Shown here one piece after another: positions 55,765 through 64,000 of a stretch of 64,000 bases of DNA. Each line of letters starts with the position of its first letter. Positions within the stretch are counted from its first letter, which is position 1. Made by a program: the position numbers and the translations under genes. The stretch is taken from positions 3,909,001 to 3,973,000 of the forward strand of contig NZ_CM001023.1 of assembly GCF_000166275.1 (NCBI RefSeq), in the 5' to 3' direction. The notes under the pieces are model-generated. The model had not been told where the DNA came from, ran no database searches, and was given only the letters and a program-made list of their open reading frames with translations. This DNA is from Algoriphagus machipongonensis (GTDB lineage: Bacteria > Bacteroidota > Bacteroidia > Cytophagales > Cyclobacteriaceae).

Positions 55765-56997
55765 ATGAATATTAAAGCCTGGGAGAATTTTTATGAAAAC
55801 ACTCAAAAACTATCTAAACCTGCGAGTGCTTTAGAATTGCTTTCATCTTCCGACAACATGGAAGTTATCCAGCTATTAATTAGTGTTTTACAAGGGTTTA
55901 TAGTTAAAGAGGACCTACATAACCACCTAAAAATCTACATAAATAAAGAGCTTAGAAACGATCTCATTCAGGAAATGATCGCAAACCCTCCCACTCAAGA
56001 AAAAAGCCTTGAATACTGGTCAAAAGAAATTTTTGAAGATCAAAAATTCGGAATGATTCTAATTGGCTTGGAAGAATTTAGCAACTCATTTGCAGAAAAA
56101 GCCGCTAAGATAATTCATCCATTATTAAAGGTGGCAGGTTTGCCTTTAAATGGTTTCTCATTTTTATTTTTTATGGGAAACTATGGCTTTACCCCTTTTG
56201 GCATCCACAAAGAATCAACTGGAGAAGATGGCTTCCTTTTTCACCTAGGGCCAGGCAAGAAAATCTTTTATACCTGGGATAGTCCGCGTTACAATTCTAT
56301 TCAGCATCAGAAGGAAACATTTCACAATATTTCTGAAATGCTAAAGGAAAGTCAAAAATATCCATTGAATCCAGGGGATACTATGTTTATCCCTCATTAT
56401 GTCTATCATGTTGCTGATACACCTGATTTCTCCATGAGTCTAGTTTTGGATTATATCAACCCTCCAATGGACAGGTTTGAAAATGAATTACTGGTTGAGA
56501 CAGGTGAGGAAAAGCTTATTGAACATAGTGACTATGGCAAACCTATAGGTATGGAAGAGTCCATTTCTTCATTGGCAGATAGGTTAAGTATTGAAACCAT
56601 CCAAAAAAAGCTTTCGATTCGGTTAGAACGTAAGTTGGCAAGCTTAAAAAGCAATGGTGGCATTAGAAAAAAATCGATCAGGAATTCTAAAACTTTAATT
56701 CCCAATGTAGATTTTCTATTTCAAGGAAAATCAATTTTCCCTCTCATTTGGGATCTACACAACCCAGATGAGATATTAATTTTTGCGAGAGGACATAGAA
56801 TTCCCAAAAAATACAACCCACAAATCATTGAGTTATTGGAAAAATTAAATGATGGTAACCCAATATCTTCCTACGAAGTGATGGAAAAAATGGAGCCTGG
56901 ATGGGATTTGATAGATTTTTACGGCCTGGTTCAAGAGTTGGCCAGTGTAGAAGCCATCCAAATTCAACCTTCAGAAAAGGTTATTGAAAACATTTAA
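55765..56997 (+). CDS. JmjC/cupin-like oxygenase of unknown substrate
   Basis: 410 residues from the ATG at 55765; a TTG 48 bases upstream is less likely. A double-stranded beta-helix has H148-K-E150 in GIHKEST followed by GFLFHLGPGKKIFYTW, and the distal His211/His215 in FIPHYVYHVADTPDF. This is the HxE...H metal site of 2-oxoglutarate-dependent JmjC-type hydroxylases. A winged-helix-like C-terminal region (about 340-410) resembles ribosomal oxygenases of the ROX type. The substrate (ribosomal protein, peptide or small molecule) is unknown. I see no peptide precursor gene nearby. Confidence 0.7.
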   Translation: MNIKAWENFYENTQKLSKPASALELLSSSDNMEVIQLLISVLQGFIVKEDLHNHLKIYINKELRNDLIQEMIANPPTQEKSLEYWSKEIFEDQKFGMILIGLEEFSNSFAEKAAKIIHPLLKVAGLPLNGFSFLFFMGNYGFTPFGIHKESTGEDGFLFHLGPGKKIFYTWDSPRYNSIQHQKETFHNISEMLKESQKYPLNPGDTMFIPHYVYHVADTPDFSMSLVLDYINPPMDRFENELLVETGEEKLIEHSDYGKPIGMEESISSLADRLSIETIQKKLSIRLERKLASLKSNGGIRKKSIRNSKTLIPNVDFLFQGKSIFPLIWDLHNPDEILIFARGHRIPKKYNPQIIELLEKLNDGNPISSYEVMEKMEPGWDLIDFYGLVQELASVEAIQIQPSEKVIENI

Positions 56998-57235
56998 TTC
57001 AGATAAATTCTTTCATACTCAGATTGATTATCACTACCAAGCTTCTGAAAATCAAACTTTCTTAAGTTAGCCCAAGCTTTAAAGGAGCTAACTTTTCTTC
57101 GACTACAAATCTCCATACACTTCCTAAAAATGGTTGAATAGATAGGCAATCTCGTCATTGGTCGCATTGCTATCATCTTAGCTTTCAATCTAGGTAATTT
57201 AGTATCGTACTAGATATGCTATTTGTCAGTTGCCC

Positions 57236-58498
57236 ATGAGAACATTTAAATACATCGCCTTACTATTTCTTGCGATACTCATTTGGACGGCCTTTATCGG
57301 TTTGGGATTTGTTGAAGGATTTCTCTTAAAAGGTATCACTTCAAAAGACAGTCCAGAGGGATTTATTGAAGCTACTAAAGAAAGAATAGCCGAAGAGTTT
57401 GTTGGCAATTTCGCTATGATACTGATTGAAAACGGTGAAATATCTGAAGAACTCACTTACTCCGTAGACAGACCCGTCAATGACCAATCCATTTTTCCTG
57501 TTGCCTCAATTAGTAAGTGGATCACCTCCTTTGGAGTCATGAAATTGGTAGAGCAAGGAAAACTTGATTTGGATACGCCTGTAGATGAATATCTAAGTAG
57601 ATGGCATTTACCCAAAAGTGATTTTGACAATAGTCAGGTGACTGTTAGAAGACTCCTCTCCCATTCTTCTGGGCTAATTGATGGTTTGGGATATGATGGT
57701 TTTCCTGCCAATGAACCAATCCAGACAATTGAAGAGTCCTTAACGAAAGCCTCAGATAGCGGCTATTCCGAAGGCAGGGCATTTATAGGATATGAACCTG
57801 GTAGCCAATACATGTATTCTGGGGCTGGCTATACGATATTGCAGTTACTGATAGAAGAAATCAGCGGACAATCTTTTAAAGAATTCATGGAGCAGGAGGT
57901 ACTGAAGCCATTAAACATGGTACATTCTACTTTTGAATACCAGCAAAACCCATCCCCTCAATTTGTCCAGATTTTTAAGGATGATGGCACCATAAGACCT
58001 ATGAACAAATTCACGGCTTTAGCTGCTGCAGGACTGTACACCAGCACAGGAGATTTAGCAAAATTTTTAATCGCTAACATTTCGGAAAACAGGGTCCTTT
58101 CTCAGGAAACTATTCAATCCATGGCCAAAGCGGAGACTTTTATTGGTGATATTGAGGTTTATGGCTTAGGTCCTCACCTTTACAGCCAAAATGATCCAAA
58201 TTCCAAAATAATAGGACATGACGGCAGTGGAAATAATGCAATAAATACGGCCGCGAGAATTGATCTGGATTCTAAATCTGGAATTATCATTTTAGAAACA
58301 GGAAATAGAGATATGGCTTCCATTTTGGCTGATGAGTGGATGTTTTGGAAGGCTGGTATTGCGGACTTTGTGGTCATGCAGCGCAACATCCCCTTCCTTT
58401 TGACATTACTAGTAATTGGATACCTTTTAATAATCTCCTTTGGTGTCTTGATCATTCGAAAAAGGAATAAATTCCAGAAAACTGCTTCGATTTCCTAA
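57236..58498 (+). CDS. Class C beta-lactamase-like serine hydrolase
   Basis: 420 residues from the ATG at 57236. N-terminal membrane anchor (about 5-25) and C-terminal span (about 388-407). The beta-lactamase/transpeptidase-like domain has Ser91-x-x-Lys94 (VASISKW), the YxN-like YSGAGY and HDGSGN as the KTG-equivalent. Members include DD-peptidases, esterases and cephalosporinases; this one cannot be assigned to a single activity. It is preceded by about 240 AT-rich bases without a supported gene. Confidence 0.85.
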   Translation: MRTFKYIALLFLAILIWTAFIGLGFVEGFLLKGITSKDSPEGFIEATKERIAEEFVGNFAMILIENGEISEELTYSVDRPVNDQSIFPVASISKWITSFGVMKLVEQGKLDLDTPVDEYLSRWHLPKSDFDNSQVTVRRLLSHSSGLIDGLGYDGFPANEPIQTIEESLTKASDSGYSEGRAFIGYEPGSQYMYSGAGYTILQLLIEEISGQSFKEFMEQEVLKPLNMVHSTFEYQQNPSPQFVQIFKDDGTIRPMNKFTALAAAGLYTSTGDLAKFLIANISENRVLSQETIQSMAKAETFIGDIEVYGLGPHLYSQNDPNSKIIGHDGSGNNAINTAARIDLDSKSGIIILETGNRDMASILADEWMFWKAGIADFVVMQRNIPFLLTLLVIGYLLIISFGVLIIRKRNKFQKTASIS

Positions 58499-58526
58499 GA
58501 GCGGGTATTTTCTTAAATTGTGGGTT

Positions 58527-60068
58527 ATGAAAAAATCCATGAAAAGACAGCTATTAACCCTTTTAATAATCTTTCATGGAAATCTACTTCTGGGGCAAAC
58601 TTCTTTGAATGAAATCAACCTCAATCATGGGGATTACAAGGTAGGTTTCAAACATTATACTGTCTCAGACAGCACGAGAACATATAGCCGAGCCTATGAA
58701 TACACCAATCATAAAATAGCAAGACCGATACCGGTTAGCATTTGGTACCCTTCCGAACAGAAATTAGGAAATAAGTCCCCTTTGCAGGTTTTAAACTACT
58801 TTGAAATTTTAAAGGAAGAAGAGGAATGGGAAAACCTTCCCAACGATCAACTCTTAAATTGGTTCTACTACCCCAATACGCCTGAAAATCAACTTCATCT
58901 AAAAGAACAAACCAAGGCCTATTCAGAAATTGATTTTGCCAAAGGAAAATTCCCAGTGATCATTTACACTGCTAGCTTCCAGGCATCCTCAATTGAAAAT
59001 TTTGCCCTATGTGAATTTCTAGCCAGCCATGGATACCTTGTGATTTCCAGTCCTAGCCGAGGAACGGATACTCGCTGGTTTAGCAATAATCTGGCTATGG
59101 AAATAGAAACACAAGCCCGGGATGTGGAGTTTTTGATCAAAGAAGCCGGCAATTTAGCTATAGCCGACTACAGCAAATTTGCAGTTATGGGTTTTAGCTT
59201 TGGGGGTTTATCCAACATCATAGCCCAAATGAGAAATGATCGTATCAAAGCTATAGTCAGTTTGGATGGGACGGAAAGGTATCAATATGAACTTCTTGAA
59301 AAATCACTATCCTTCAATCTCGATAAAATGGATGTGCCATATCTTCATATGGCCCAAAAAGACATTCCTGATATCGTATTGAAGGAGGATAAAATAGCGC
59401 CTGAGCTCAATTCAAAATTTGTGTTATATGACAGCGTCAGGAAAGGTCAAACCTATCGATTAAAATTTCATCATCTAACCCATTCTTATTTCAGTTCTCT
59501 CGGGATTCTTTTTAGTGAAAGAGACCCTCGGCAGGATAAAAGCGATCCTGAAATCATGGAGTCTTATAAATGGGTCTCAAATTATACATTGAATTTTTTA
59601 AACGCCTATTTAAAAGAAGACGAAAATGGAATGGCATTTTTGGAAACCAGACCAGAGGAAAACACATCGAAGGAAGGGTTAATAAGCCAAATGGTCAAAC
59701 AAGGGGAACGCAAGGTTTTCAGTTTTCAGGATTTCAATGATTTAGCTTCAGAACAGAATTATGAAAACCTTTTTCAACTCTATAGCTCCATCTTAAAAGA
59801 ACATCCTTCCTTGAAGCTACCTGAAGGAAACCTTAACACAATTGGGCTTCAACTAATTTTCAACCCTAAGACTTCCCAACAAGGCATCAATGTTTTCCAA
59901 CTAGCAACTAAGCTTTATCCAAATTCTGCCAACCTTTATGATAGTCTCGCTGAGGGATATCTATTCTTGGGTAACAATGAAAAGGCTATTGAAAGCTTTC
60001 AGACATCACTCAATCTGAATCCAAATAACCAAAATGCCATTATACGACTAGAGCAGCTAAAAAATTAA
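58527..60068 (+). CDS. Secreted alpha/beta hydrolase with a TPR tail
   Basis: 513 residues; ATG at 58527 chosen because it gives a clean signal peptide (MKKSMKRQLLTLLIIFHGNLLLGQ). The catalytic serine is Ser224 in GFSFGG, with a histidine in FHHLTHSYFSS and acidic candidate in LDGTERY. It resembles PAF-acetylhydrolase/dienelactone hydrolase-like proteins. Residues about 465-513 form a TPR (LYDSLAEGYLFLGNNEKAI). Periplasmic. The preceding gene is also a hydrolase, 28 bases upstream; they may share a transcript. Confidence 0.8.
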   Translation: MKKSMKRQLLTLLIIFHGNLLLGQTSLNEINLNHGDYKVGFKHYTVSDSTRTYSRAYEYTNHKIARPIPVSIWYPSEQKLGNKSPLQVLNYFEILKEEEEWENLPNDQLLNWFYYPNTPENQLHLKEQTKAYSEIDFAKGKFPVIIYTASFQASSIENFALCEFLASHGYLVISSPSRGTDTRWFSNNLAMEIETQARDVEFLIKEAGNLAIADYSKFAVMGFSFGGLSNIIAQMRNDRIKAIVSLDGTERYQYELLEKSLSFNLDKMDVPYLHMAQKDIPDIVLKEDKIAPELNSKFVLYDSVRKGQTYRLKFHHLTHSYFSSLGILFSERDPRQDKSDPEIMESYKWVSNYTLNFLNAYLKEDENGMAFLETRPEENTSKEGLISQMVKQGERKVFSFQDFNDLASEQNYENLFQLYSSILKEHPSLKLPEGNLNTIGLQLIFNPKTSQQGINVFQLATKLYPNSANLYDSLAEGYLFLGNNEKAIESFQTSLNLNPNNQNAIIRLEQLKN

Positions 60069-60276
60069 ATACTCCAGATTTTTCAATTCAGAAAGCAATT
60101 AATTACCCTCTCAATCCCCCTAAAACCAAATATTATTTTTCAAATTATCTCATCTCCTTGCACAGCTGAATTTACCAATGTATTTTCAGAAGCTTTTTAC
60201 TATTGTCAATTACCGTTTTTTTTGAGTTTGAAAGTATAACATCGCCCATTTCCTATTTATCATCAATGAGCATAAA

Positions 60277-61611
60277 ATGAAGAAATTTCCCAATGCCTTT
60301 GTCATAATTTTAGTAGCAATAATTTTTGGATGGATTCTGACTTTTTTAATTCCCAAAGGAACTTACCAACGGGAATTCAACCCTGAAACAGAACAAACTA
60401 TAGTGGTTCCCAACTCCTATACACAACAAGACGCACCACATCTTTCTCCCTTTGATCTACTGTTAGCTATTCCCAGAGGTATTGCTGAAAGAGGAAGCTT
60501 AATTGTATTGATTCTATTGCTTGGAGGATGTTTCTATATCATAGAGAAGACAGGTGCATTAAATCAGGGCTTAAATCAATTAATCCTTCTTCTAAAAGGA
60601 AAGGAACTTTTAGCATTAATTACGCTTACCATCTTGTTTCTGGCAGCAGGTTTTACAATCGCAATGCAGGAAGAAATTATCGCTATGGTGCCTGTGCTCA
60701 TGCTTTTTGGACGCTCTCTAGGATACAATCCATTGACTATTTTAAGTGCTACTTTCGGGTCTGCAACAGTGGGTGCAGCATTTAGCCCATTTAATGTTTT
60801 TGGAGTTGTAATAGCCCAACAAGAGGCCCAGTTGGAATTGCTTTCTGGCTTAGAATTCAGGTTAACATTTCTTCTGATCGCCTCTTTAGTTTGGATAGTA
60901 ATTGTTGTCCAATATGCTAGAAAGCATCGGGTGGAGAAATCAACCTTAGTCTTAAATGTGAATGGCCTTACCAAAAGAAGTAAGCTCATATTATCCTTAC
61001 TCGGTATCACATTTGGAATTGTGACTTACGGTCTGGTTAGTTTAGGTTGGGGTTTTGAAGAAATGTCGGCTTGCTTTTTTGCTTTAGGTTTAGTGTCTGG
61101 TCTCATCGCCAAATTCGGTATCAACAAGACCACCGAATTATATGTCGGTGGCTTTAAGGAAATGATTTTTGCCTGCGTCATCATAGGACTGGCCAATAGT
61201 ATTTCACTTGTTTTAAGTGAGGGAGTTATTATTGATACGATTGTCCACGGATTATTTTCTCCTTTAAAAAATGTGCCTCCTTCTGTATCTGCAGTTTTAA
61301 TGATGTTTTCCCAATCCATCCTACATTTCCCAATTCCTAGCTATTCCGGACAGGCTATTTTAACCATGCCTATTTTAACCCCCTTGTCTGATTTGATAGG
61401 GCTCTCCAGACAAGTAACCGTGCTGGCCTATCAATATGGCACGATCACAATGGACTTGATTGTACCCACCAATGGGGCATTAATGGCTGTGATCGCACTG
61501 GCGGGTGTAAAGTACAATGATTGGATCAAGTTTATTATCAAACCGGTTTTAATCATTTTTGCAATTGCTGCAGTAGCTATCCTGATTGGAATACAAATTG
61601 GATATCAGTAA
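60277..61611 (+). CDS. YfcC family membrane transporter (DcuC/ArcD-like)
   Basis: 444 residues with about 11-12 membrane spans and no signal peptide. The signature region is SLGYNPLTILSATFGSATVGAAFSPFNVFGVVIAQ (in outline) and the C-terminal SGQAILTMPILTPLSDLIGLSRQ, as in COG1288 YfcC carriers. Substrates in the family include C4-dicarboxylates, arginine/ornithine or short peptides; none can be specified here. A terminator follows. Confidence 0.85.
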   Translation: MKKFPNAFVIILVAIIFGWILTFLIPKGTYQREFNPETEQTIVVPNSYTQQDAPHLSPFDLLLAIPRGIAERGSLIVLILLLGGCFYIIEKTGALNQGLNQLILLLKGKELLALITLTILFLAAGFTIAMQEEIIAMVPVLMLFGRSLGYNPLTILSATFGSATVGAAFSPFNVFGVVIAQQEAQLELLSGLEFRLTFLLIASLVWIVIVVQYARKHRVEKSTLVLNVNGLTKRSKLILSLLGITFGIVTYGLVSLGWGFEEMSACFFALGLVSGLIAKFGINKTTELYVGGFKEMIFACVIIGLANSISLVLSEGVIIDTIVHGLFSPLKNVPPSVSAVLMMFSQSILHFPIPSYSGQAILTMPILTPLSDLIGLSRQVTVLAYQYGTITMDLIVPTNGALMAVIALAGVKYNDWIKFIIKPVLIIFAIAAVAILIGIQIGYQ

Positions 61612-61651
61612 AGCGACAAGGCAAGATTGAAATGATCTAAACTTCAACAAA

Positions 61652-61676
61652 AAAACCAGCCTATTCGACTGGTTTT
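61652..61676. terminator. Bidirectional intrinsic terminator
   Basis: Stem AAAACCAG / CTGGTTTT, loop CCTATTCGA, A-run and T-run outside, between the YfcC gene and the convergent trans-sulfuration gene. Confidence 0.8.
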
Positions 61677-61697
61677 CATTTTATAGACTTTCTAAAA

Positions 61698-62843
61698 TCA
61701 GATTTTAGCTAAGGCGTTTGCTAAATCTTGTTTCAAATCCTCAGCATCTTCTACTCCTACACTTAGTCGGATCAGAGAATCAACCAACCCCACTTTTTCC
61801 CGCTCTTCTTTAGGAATACTCGCATGGGTCATAGAGGCAGGGTGTCCGCAAAGAGATTCTACTCCGCCCAGTGATTCTGCCAAAGCAAAAAGCTGAAAGT
61901 TCTCCATTACCTTGACTGCATCCTCTTGCTTATTGCCAACCAATGTAAATGAAATCATCCCCCCGAAATCACGCATTTGTTTTTTAGCAATGGCATGATT
62001 CGGGTGATCCTCAAATCCTGGCCAGTACACTTTATCTACTTTAGGATGCGTCTTTAAATAAGCTGCAATGGTTTTGCCATTTTGGCTATGACGCTCCATT
62101 CGCAAATGCAGGGTTTTGATGCCTCGAAGGACCAAGAAACAATCCTGAGGACCTGGTGTAGCACCGCAGGCATTCTGTATAAAGACCAGTTGGTCTGCAA
62201 TTTCATCATCATTCAATACCAAGGCTCCCATCACCACATCAGAGTGCCCTCCCAAATATTTGGTTACAGAATGCATCACGATATCCGCTCCCTGATCCAA
62301 AGGGTTTTGAAGGTAGGGGGAAGCAAAAGTGTTATCCACTGCAAGCAGGACTTTATGTGCTTTGGCCACTTTAGCCACTCCTGCCACATCTATGATATTC
62401 ATCATTGGGTTAGTTGGAGTCTCTACCCAAATCATTTTTGTCTTTTCGTTGATATACTCGGTGATGGATTCTGGATCGCCCATGGGAACGAAGTGGAATT
62501 TGATTCCATATCGCTCAAAAACCTTGGTAAACAGACGGTAGGTTCCACCATAAAGGTCATTGGTGGAAATAATCTCATCCCCTGGATTGAAGAGTTTCAC
62601 CACGGCATCAATAGCACCTAAACCGGAGGAGAAGCAAATTCCATGTTTTCCATTTTCCAGCGCAGCCAGGTTATTCTGTAATGCAGTTCGGGTTGGGTTG
62701 TGCGTTCGGGAGTACTCATACCCATTATGATCGCCTGGAGAGCGCTGCACATAAGTGGAAGTCTGATAAATCGGAGTCATAATGGCTCCGGTGCTTGGAT
62801 CTGGCTCTACTCCTGCGTGGATGGCTTTGGTTCCAAATTTCAT
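61698..62843 (-). CDS. Trans-sulfuration enzyme (cystathionine gamma-synthase/lyase family)
   Basis: 381 residues, PLP-dependent Cys/Met metabolism family. FGTKAIHAGVEPDPSTGAIMTPIYQTSTYVQ, YEYSRTHNPTR and the PLP lysine Lys195 in HSVTKYLGGHSD are all present, as are the substrate-phosphate-binding region EYSRTHNPTR and SLGGVESLCGHPASMTH near the end. It makes or splits cystathionine; which one cannot be told from this alone. Upstream, on the same strand, lies a nested hairpin that could regulate it. Confidence 0.93.
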   Translation of the reverse strand: MKFGTKAIHAGVEPDPSTGAIMTPIYQTSTYVQRSPGDHNGYEYSRTHNPTRTALQNNLAALENGKHGICFSSGLGAIDAVVKLFNPGDEIISTNDLYGGTYRLFTKVFERYGIKFHFVPMGDPESITEYINEKTKMIWVETPTNPMMNIIDVAGVAKVAKAHKVLLAVDNTFASPYLQNPLDQGADIVMHSVTKYLGGHSDVVMGALVLNDDEIADQLVFIQNACGATPGPQDCFLVLRGIKTLHLRMERHSQNGKTIAAYLKTHPKVDKVYWPGFEDHPNHAIAKKQMRDFGGMISFTLVGNKQEDAVKVMENFQLFALAESLGGVESLCGHPASMTHASIPKEEREKVGLVDSLIRLSVGVEDAEDLKQDLANALAKI

Positions 62844-62905
62844 ATCTATCTGGGGTTTTATTCTTTTTGAATCTTGTTAAAGGAATTTTTCCTTCCTAAT
62901 AGGGT

Positions 62906-62951
62906 GTATTCGGGTTTCACTTGCTAAACTTGCAAGCGCTGGGAAGAATAC
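62906..62951. promoter_or_regulatory. Nested hairpin between divergent genes
   Basis: Outer arms GTATTC (62906-62911) and GAATAC (62946-62951) enclose an inner seven-pair stem CACTTGC / GCAAGCG with one G-T pair. A competing stem GGGAA / TTCCC (62941-62959) overlaps it on the right. It may be a leader RNA of either gene or a DNA operator; it matches no riboswitch class I can name. Confidence 0.45.
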
Positions 62952-62973
62952 TCTTTCCCAAAGCTGATCAAAG

Positions 62974-63675
62974 ATGACAAAAAAGGGCAGTATTTTCAAA
63001 ACAATTTCCTCCTACTTTGGACATCACCCTACGGGCATCCTAGCCTGGCTTTGGGTCACATGTATGCCATTTATCGGCTCTGCGATTTTTGCGGTGAACT
63101 ATGATTTCCTATCAAAATATAGCCTTAGCCAAGCCATAGATTTCTTAGTATATGTCATTATCGGAGCATTACTTATGGGATTGGCCTTGCTTCCCACCAC
63201 ATTGATCGCTTTAGCTTCAGGCTTTTATTTCGGTTGGGTTTCCCTACCTTTTTTAATTTTAGGTTACTCCTTGGCTTCCGTAATAGGTTATGGTATAGGT
63301 AAATTGATCAATACTGATCTCTCAGAAAAAGTCTTTAAGAAAAATCCCAAGTTCAAAGCAGAGGTTGAGGCACGAAAAGAAAAAGAAGGTTCCTTAGTGT
63401 TTTTTGTACGTATCAGTCCTGTCGTACCTTTTGCTATTTCCAATTTCCTTTTTGCTTCCCTAAAAGTCAGTATTGCAAAAGTGCTGATTTATGGAATTCC
63501 TGGGATGCTCACCCGAACTGTCATTGCATTCAGCTTGGGAGTAGCTGCAAGTTCCTATCTCGCCGCCAAAGAATCTCTAAACACTCCTCTTCAATGGGCA
63601 ATAGGATTGGGTCTATTGATAGTCGGAGTATGGGGGATTTATGGATATGTGAAAAAGAGTAAGCGACCTCAGTAA
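62974..63675 (+). CDS. TVP38/TMEM64 (VTT domain) membrane protein
   Basis: 233 residues with five to six membrane spans. The VTT (DedA/SNARE-associated) domain includes LASGFYFGWVSLPFLILGYSLASVIGYGIGKL, then the conserved FFVRISPVVPFAISNFLFASLKVSI and IPGMLTRTVIAFSLG. Related proteins act as lipid scramblases or in undecaprenyl-phosphate recycling; the role here is not assigned. It is divergent from the trans-sulfuration gene with about 130 bases between. Confidence 0.88.
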   Translation: MTKKGSIFKTISSYFGHHPTGILAWLWVTCMPFIGSAIFAVNYDFLSKYSLSQAIDFLVYVIIGALLMGLALLPTTLIALASGFYFGWVSLPFLILGYSLASVIGYGIGKLINTDLSEKVFKKNPKFKAEVEARKEKEGSLVFFVRISPVVPFAISNFLFASLKVSIAKVLIYGIPGMLTRTVIAFSLGVAASSYLAAKESLNTPLQWAIGLGLLIVGVWGIYGYVKKSKRPQ

Positions 63676-63868
63676 GCAGCTTGCCTACTGGAGGTAGGTT
63701 GCAGTAAGCAGTAATCAGTCATTCTAAATGTCAGCCTGAGCACTGGAGCGACAAAAGTCGCGTATATCGAAGGCATTATTGATGTCGGTCGCAGTAGGCA
63801 TCTTGAAGATTTTAAAATCTCTGCAAATCAAAACGTATTTGGGATCGCGAAAGGAGAAAGATAATCAC
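63676..63868. repeat. Gene-free DNA with short repeats
   Basis: No coding frame. Contains CAGTAAGCAG twice (63670 and 63702, the first overlapping the stop codon), a hairpin CCTAC/GTAGG, and a perfect hairpin GCGAC-AAAA-GTCGC (63748-63761) within TCAGCCTGAGC...TCGAAGGC, a phrase typical of dispersed intergenic repeats in Bacteroidota. Repeat status within this genome cannot be checked here. Confidence 0.4.
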
Positions 63869-64000
63869 GCTTTAACGGTAAATTGTATGAGTAGTGGCAG
63901 ATTCCGTGGTACTTTCTTGTCAAACTACTATGTGGTTATAGTTGGCTACAAACTTTACTATTTGCCGTATTGCCTACCATTACTTATACAAAATGTTAGC
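63869..64000. other. attC-like imperfect palindrome at the right edge
   Basis: The region starts GCTTTAAC and ends GTTAGC. Inside, 19 bases at 63882-63900 match the reverse complement of 63974-63992 at 15 positions, and three of the four differences allow pairing or sit at the end. Length is about 132 bases. The layout (AAC ... imperfect palindrome ... GTT) resembles large integron attC sites, but the terminal GTTAGC is not a canonical GTTRRRY and no integrase is visible in the window. Confidence 0.3.

Noticed and set aside
56994..57188. 64-residue minus-strand frame between the JmjC-like and serine hydrolase genes
   Set aside because: No family, no promoter and a composition similar to neighbouring random frames; not supported as a gene.
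62844..62973. SAM-II riboswitch upstream of the trans-sulfuration gene
   Set aside because: The P1 stem and the pseudoknot partner of SAM-II are not both present; only a generic nested hairpin is supported.

Overview
This 64 kb window looks like chromosomal DNA of a Bacteroidota member, most likely order Cytophagales and close to Cyclobacteriaceae/Algoriphagus-type bacteria. That is an inference from gene content: DUF4494, DUF6515, DUF2027-Smr and DUF3703 proteins, a BlaI/M56 pair, an S9 peptidase, Nramp-UspA and a TamB-like giant. The low G+C content, the TTTG/TAnnTTTG promoter boxes and the scarcity of Shine-Dalgarno sites agree. I see no rRNA, tRNA, insertion sequence, CRISPR array or prophage. 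Most of the window is dense housekeeping and envelope DNA.

Layout. 1-8.4 kb: end of an FAD oxidoreductase, an Mpo1-like membrane protein, a membrane-anchored patatin, DUF4494, secreted DUF6515 and DUF2092 proteins, an HD hydrolase, a PAS protein and a 2,4-dienoyl-CoA reductase. 8.5-15.8 kb: a lipoprotein, ahcY, birA, rsfS, ftsH and an LpxH-type hydrolase with a secreted partner. 15.8-18.4 kb: a sodium/solute symporter and myo-inositol oxygenase operon behind a LacI-type palindrome. 18.4-23.4 kb: an FKBP isomerase, an NtrC-type regulator with its sensor kinase, and a GT39 membrane glycosyltransferase; a pair of unusual palindromes lies between the isomerase and the regulator. 23.5-31.9 kb: accessory secreted proteins (TraB/GumN, cytochrome c/FG-GAP, lipoproteins, an SGNH esterase), a frameshifted TonB-like gene and a DPP-IV-type peptidase. 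32.2-36.9 kb: a second LpxH-like hydrolase with a glycosyltransferase, then an M56/BlaI signalling pair with three operators. 37.1-42.9 kb: a GH63-like glucosidase overlapping rnhB, a VOC protein and an Nramp-UspA fusion. 42.9-54.8 kb: DUF502, an HNH/NlpC-like/smpB/tsaD operon, divergent tamB, photolyase, DUF2027-Smr and an orphan helical protein. 55-63.7 kb: MOSC, a JmjC-like oxygenase, a serine hydrolase, an alpha/beta hydrolase, a YfcC-type carrier, a trans-sulfuration enzyme and a VTT membrane protein. The last 325 bases hold dispersed-repeat-like DNA and a possible attC-like palindrome.

How genes work together. The symporter and inositol oxygenase form a likely myo-inositol uptake and oxidation unit. 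BlaI and M56 form a protease-relieved repression switch; each of its three operators contains the -7 promoter consensus. The sigma-54 activator and kinase form a two-component system. ahcY and the trans-sulfuration enzyme belong to methionine/homocysteine metabolism. The LpxH-type enzymes, TamB and the GTs serve the outer membrane. The most notable non-genic signals are the phased BlaI boxes, the paired palindromes near 18.9 kb, the LacI-like and DtxR-like inverted repeats, the nested hairpin at 62.9 kb and the attC-like right edge.
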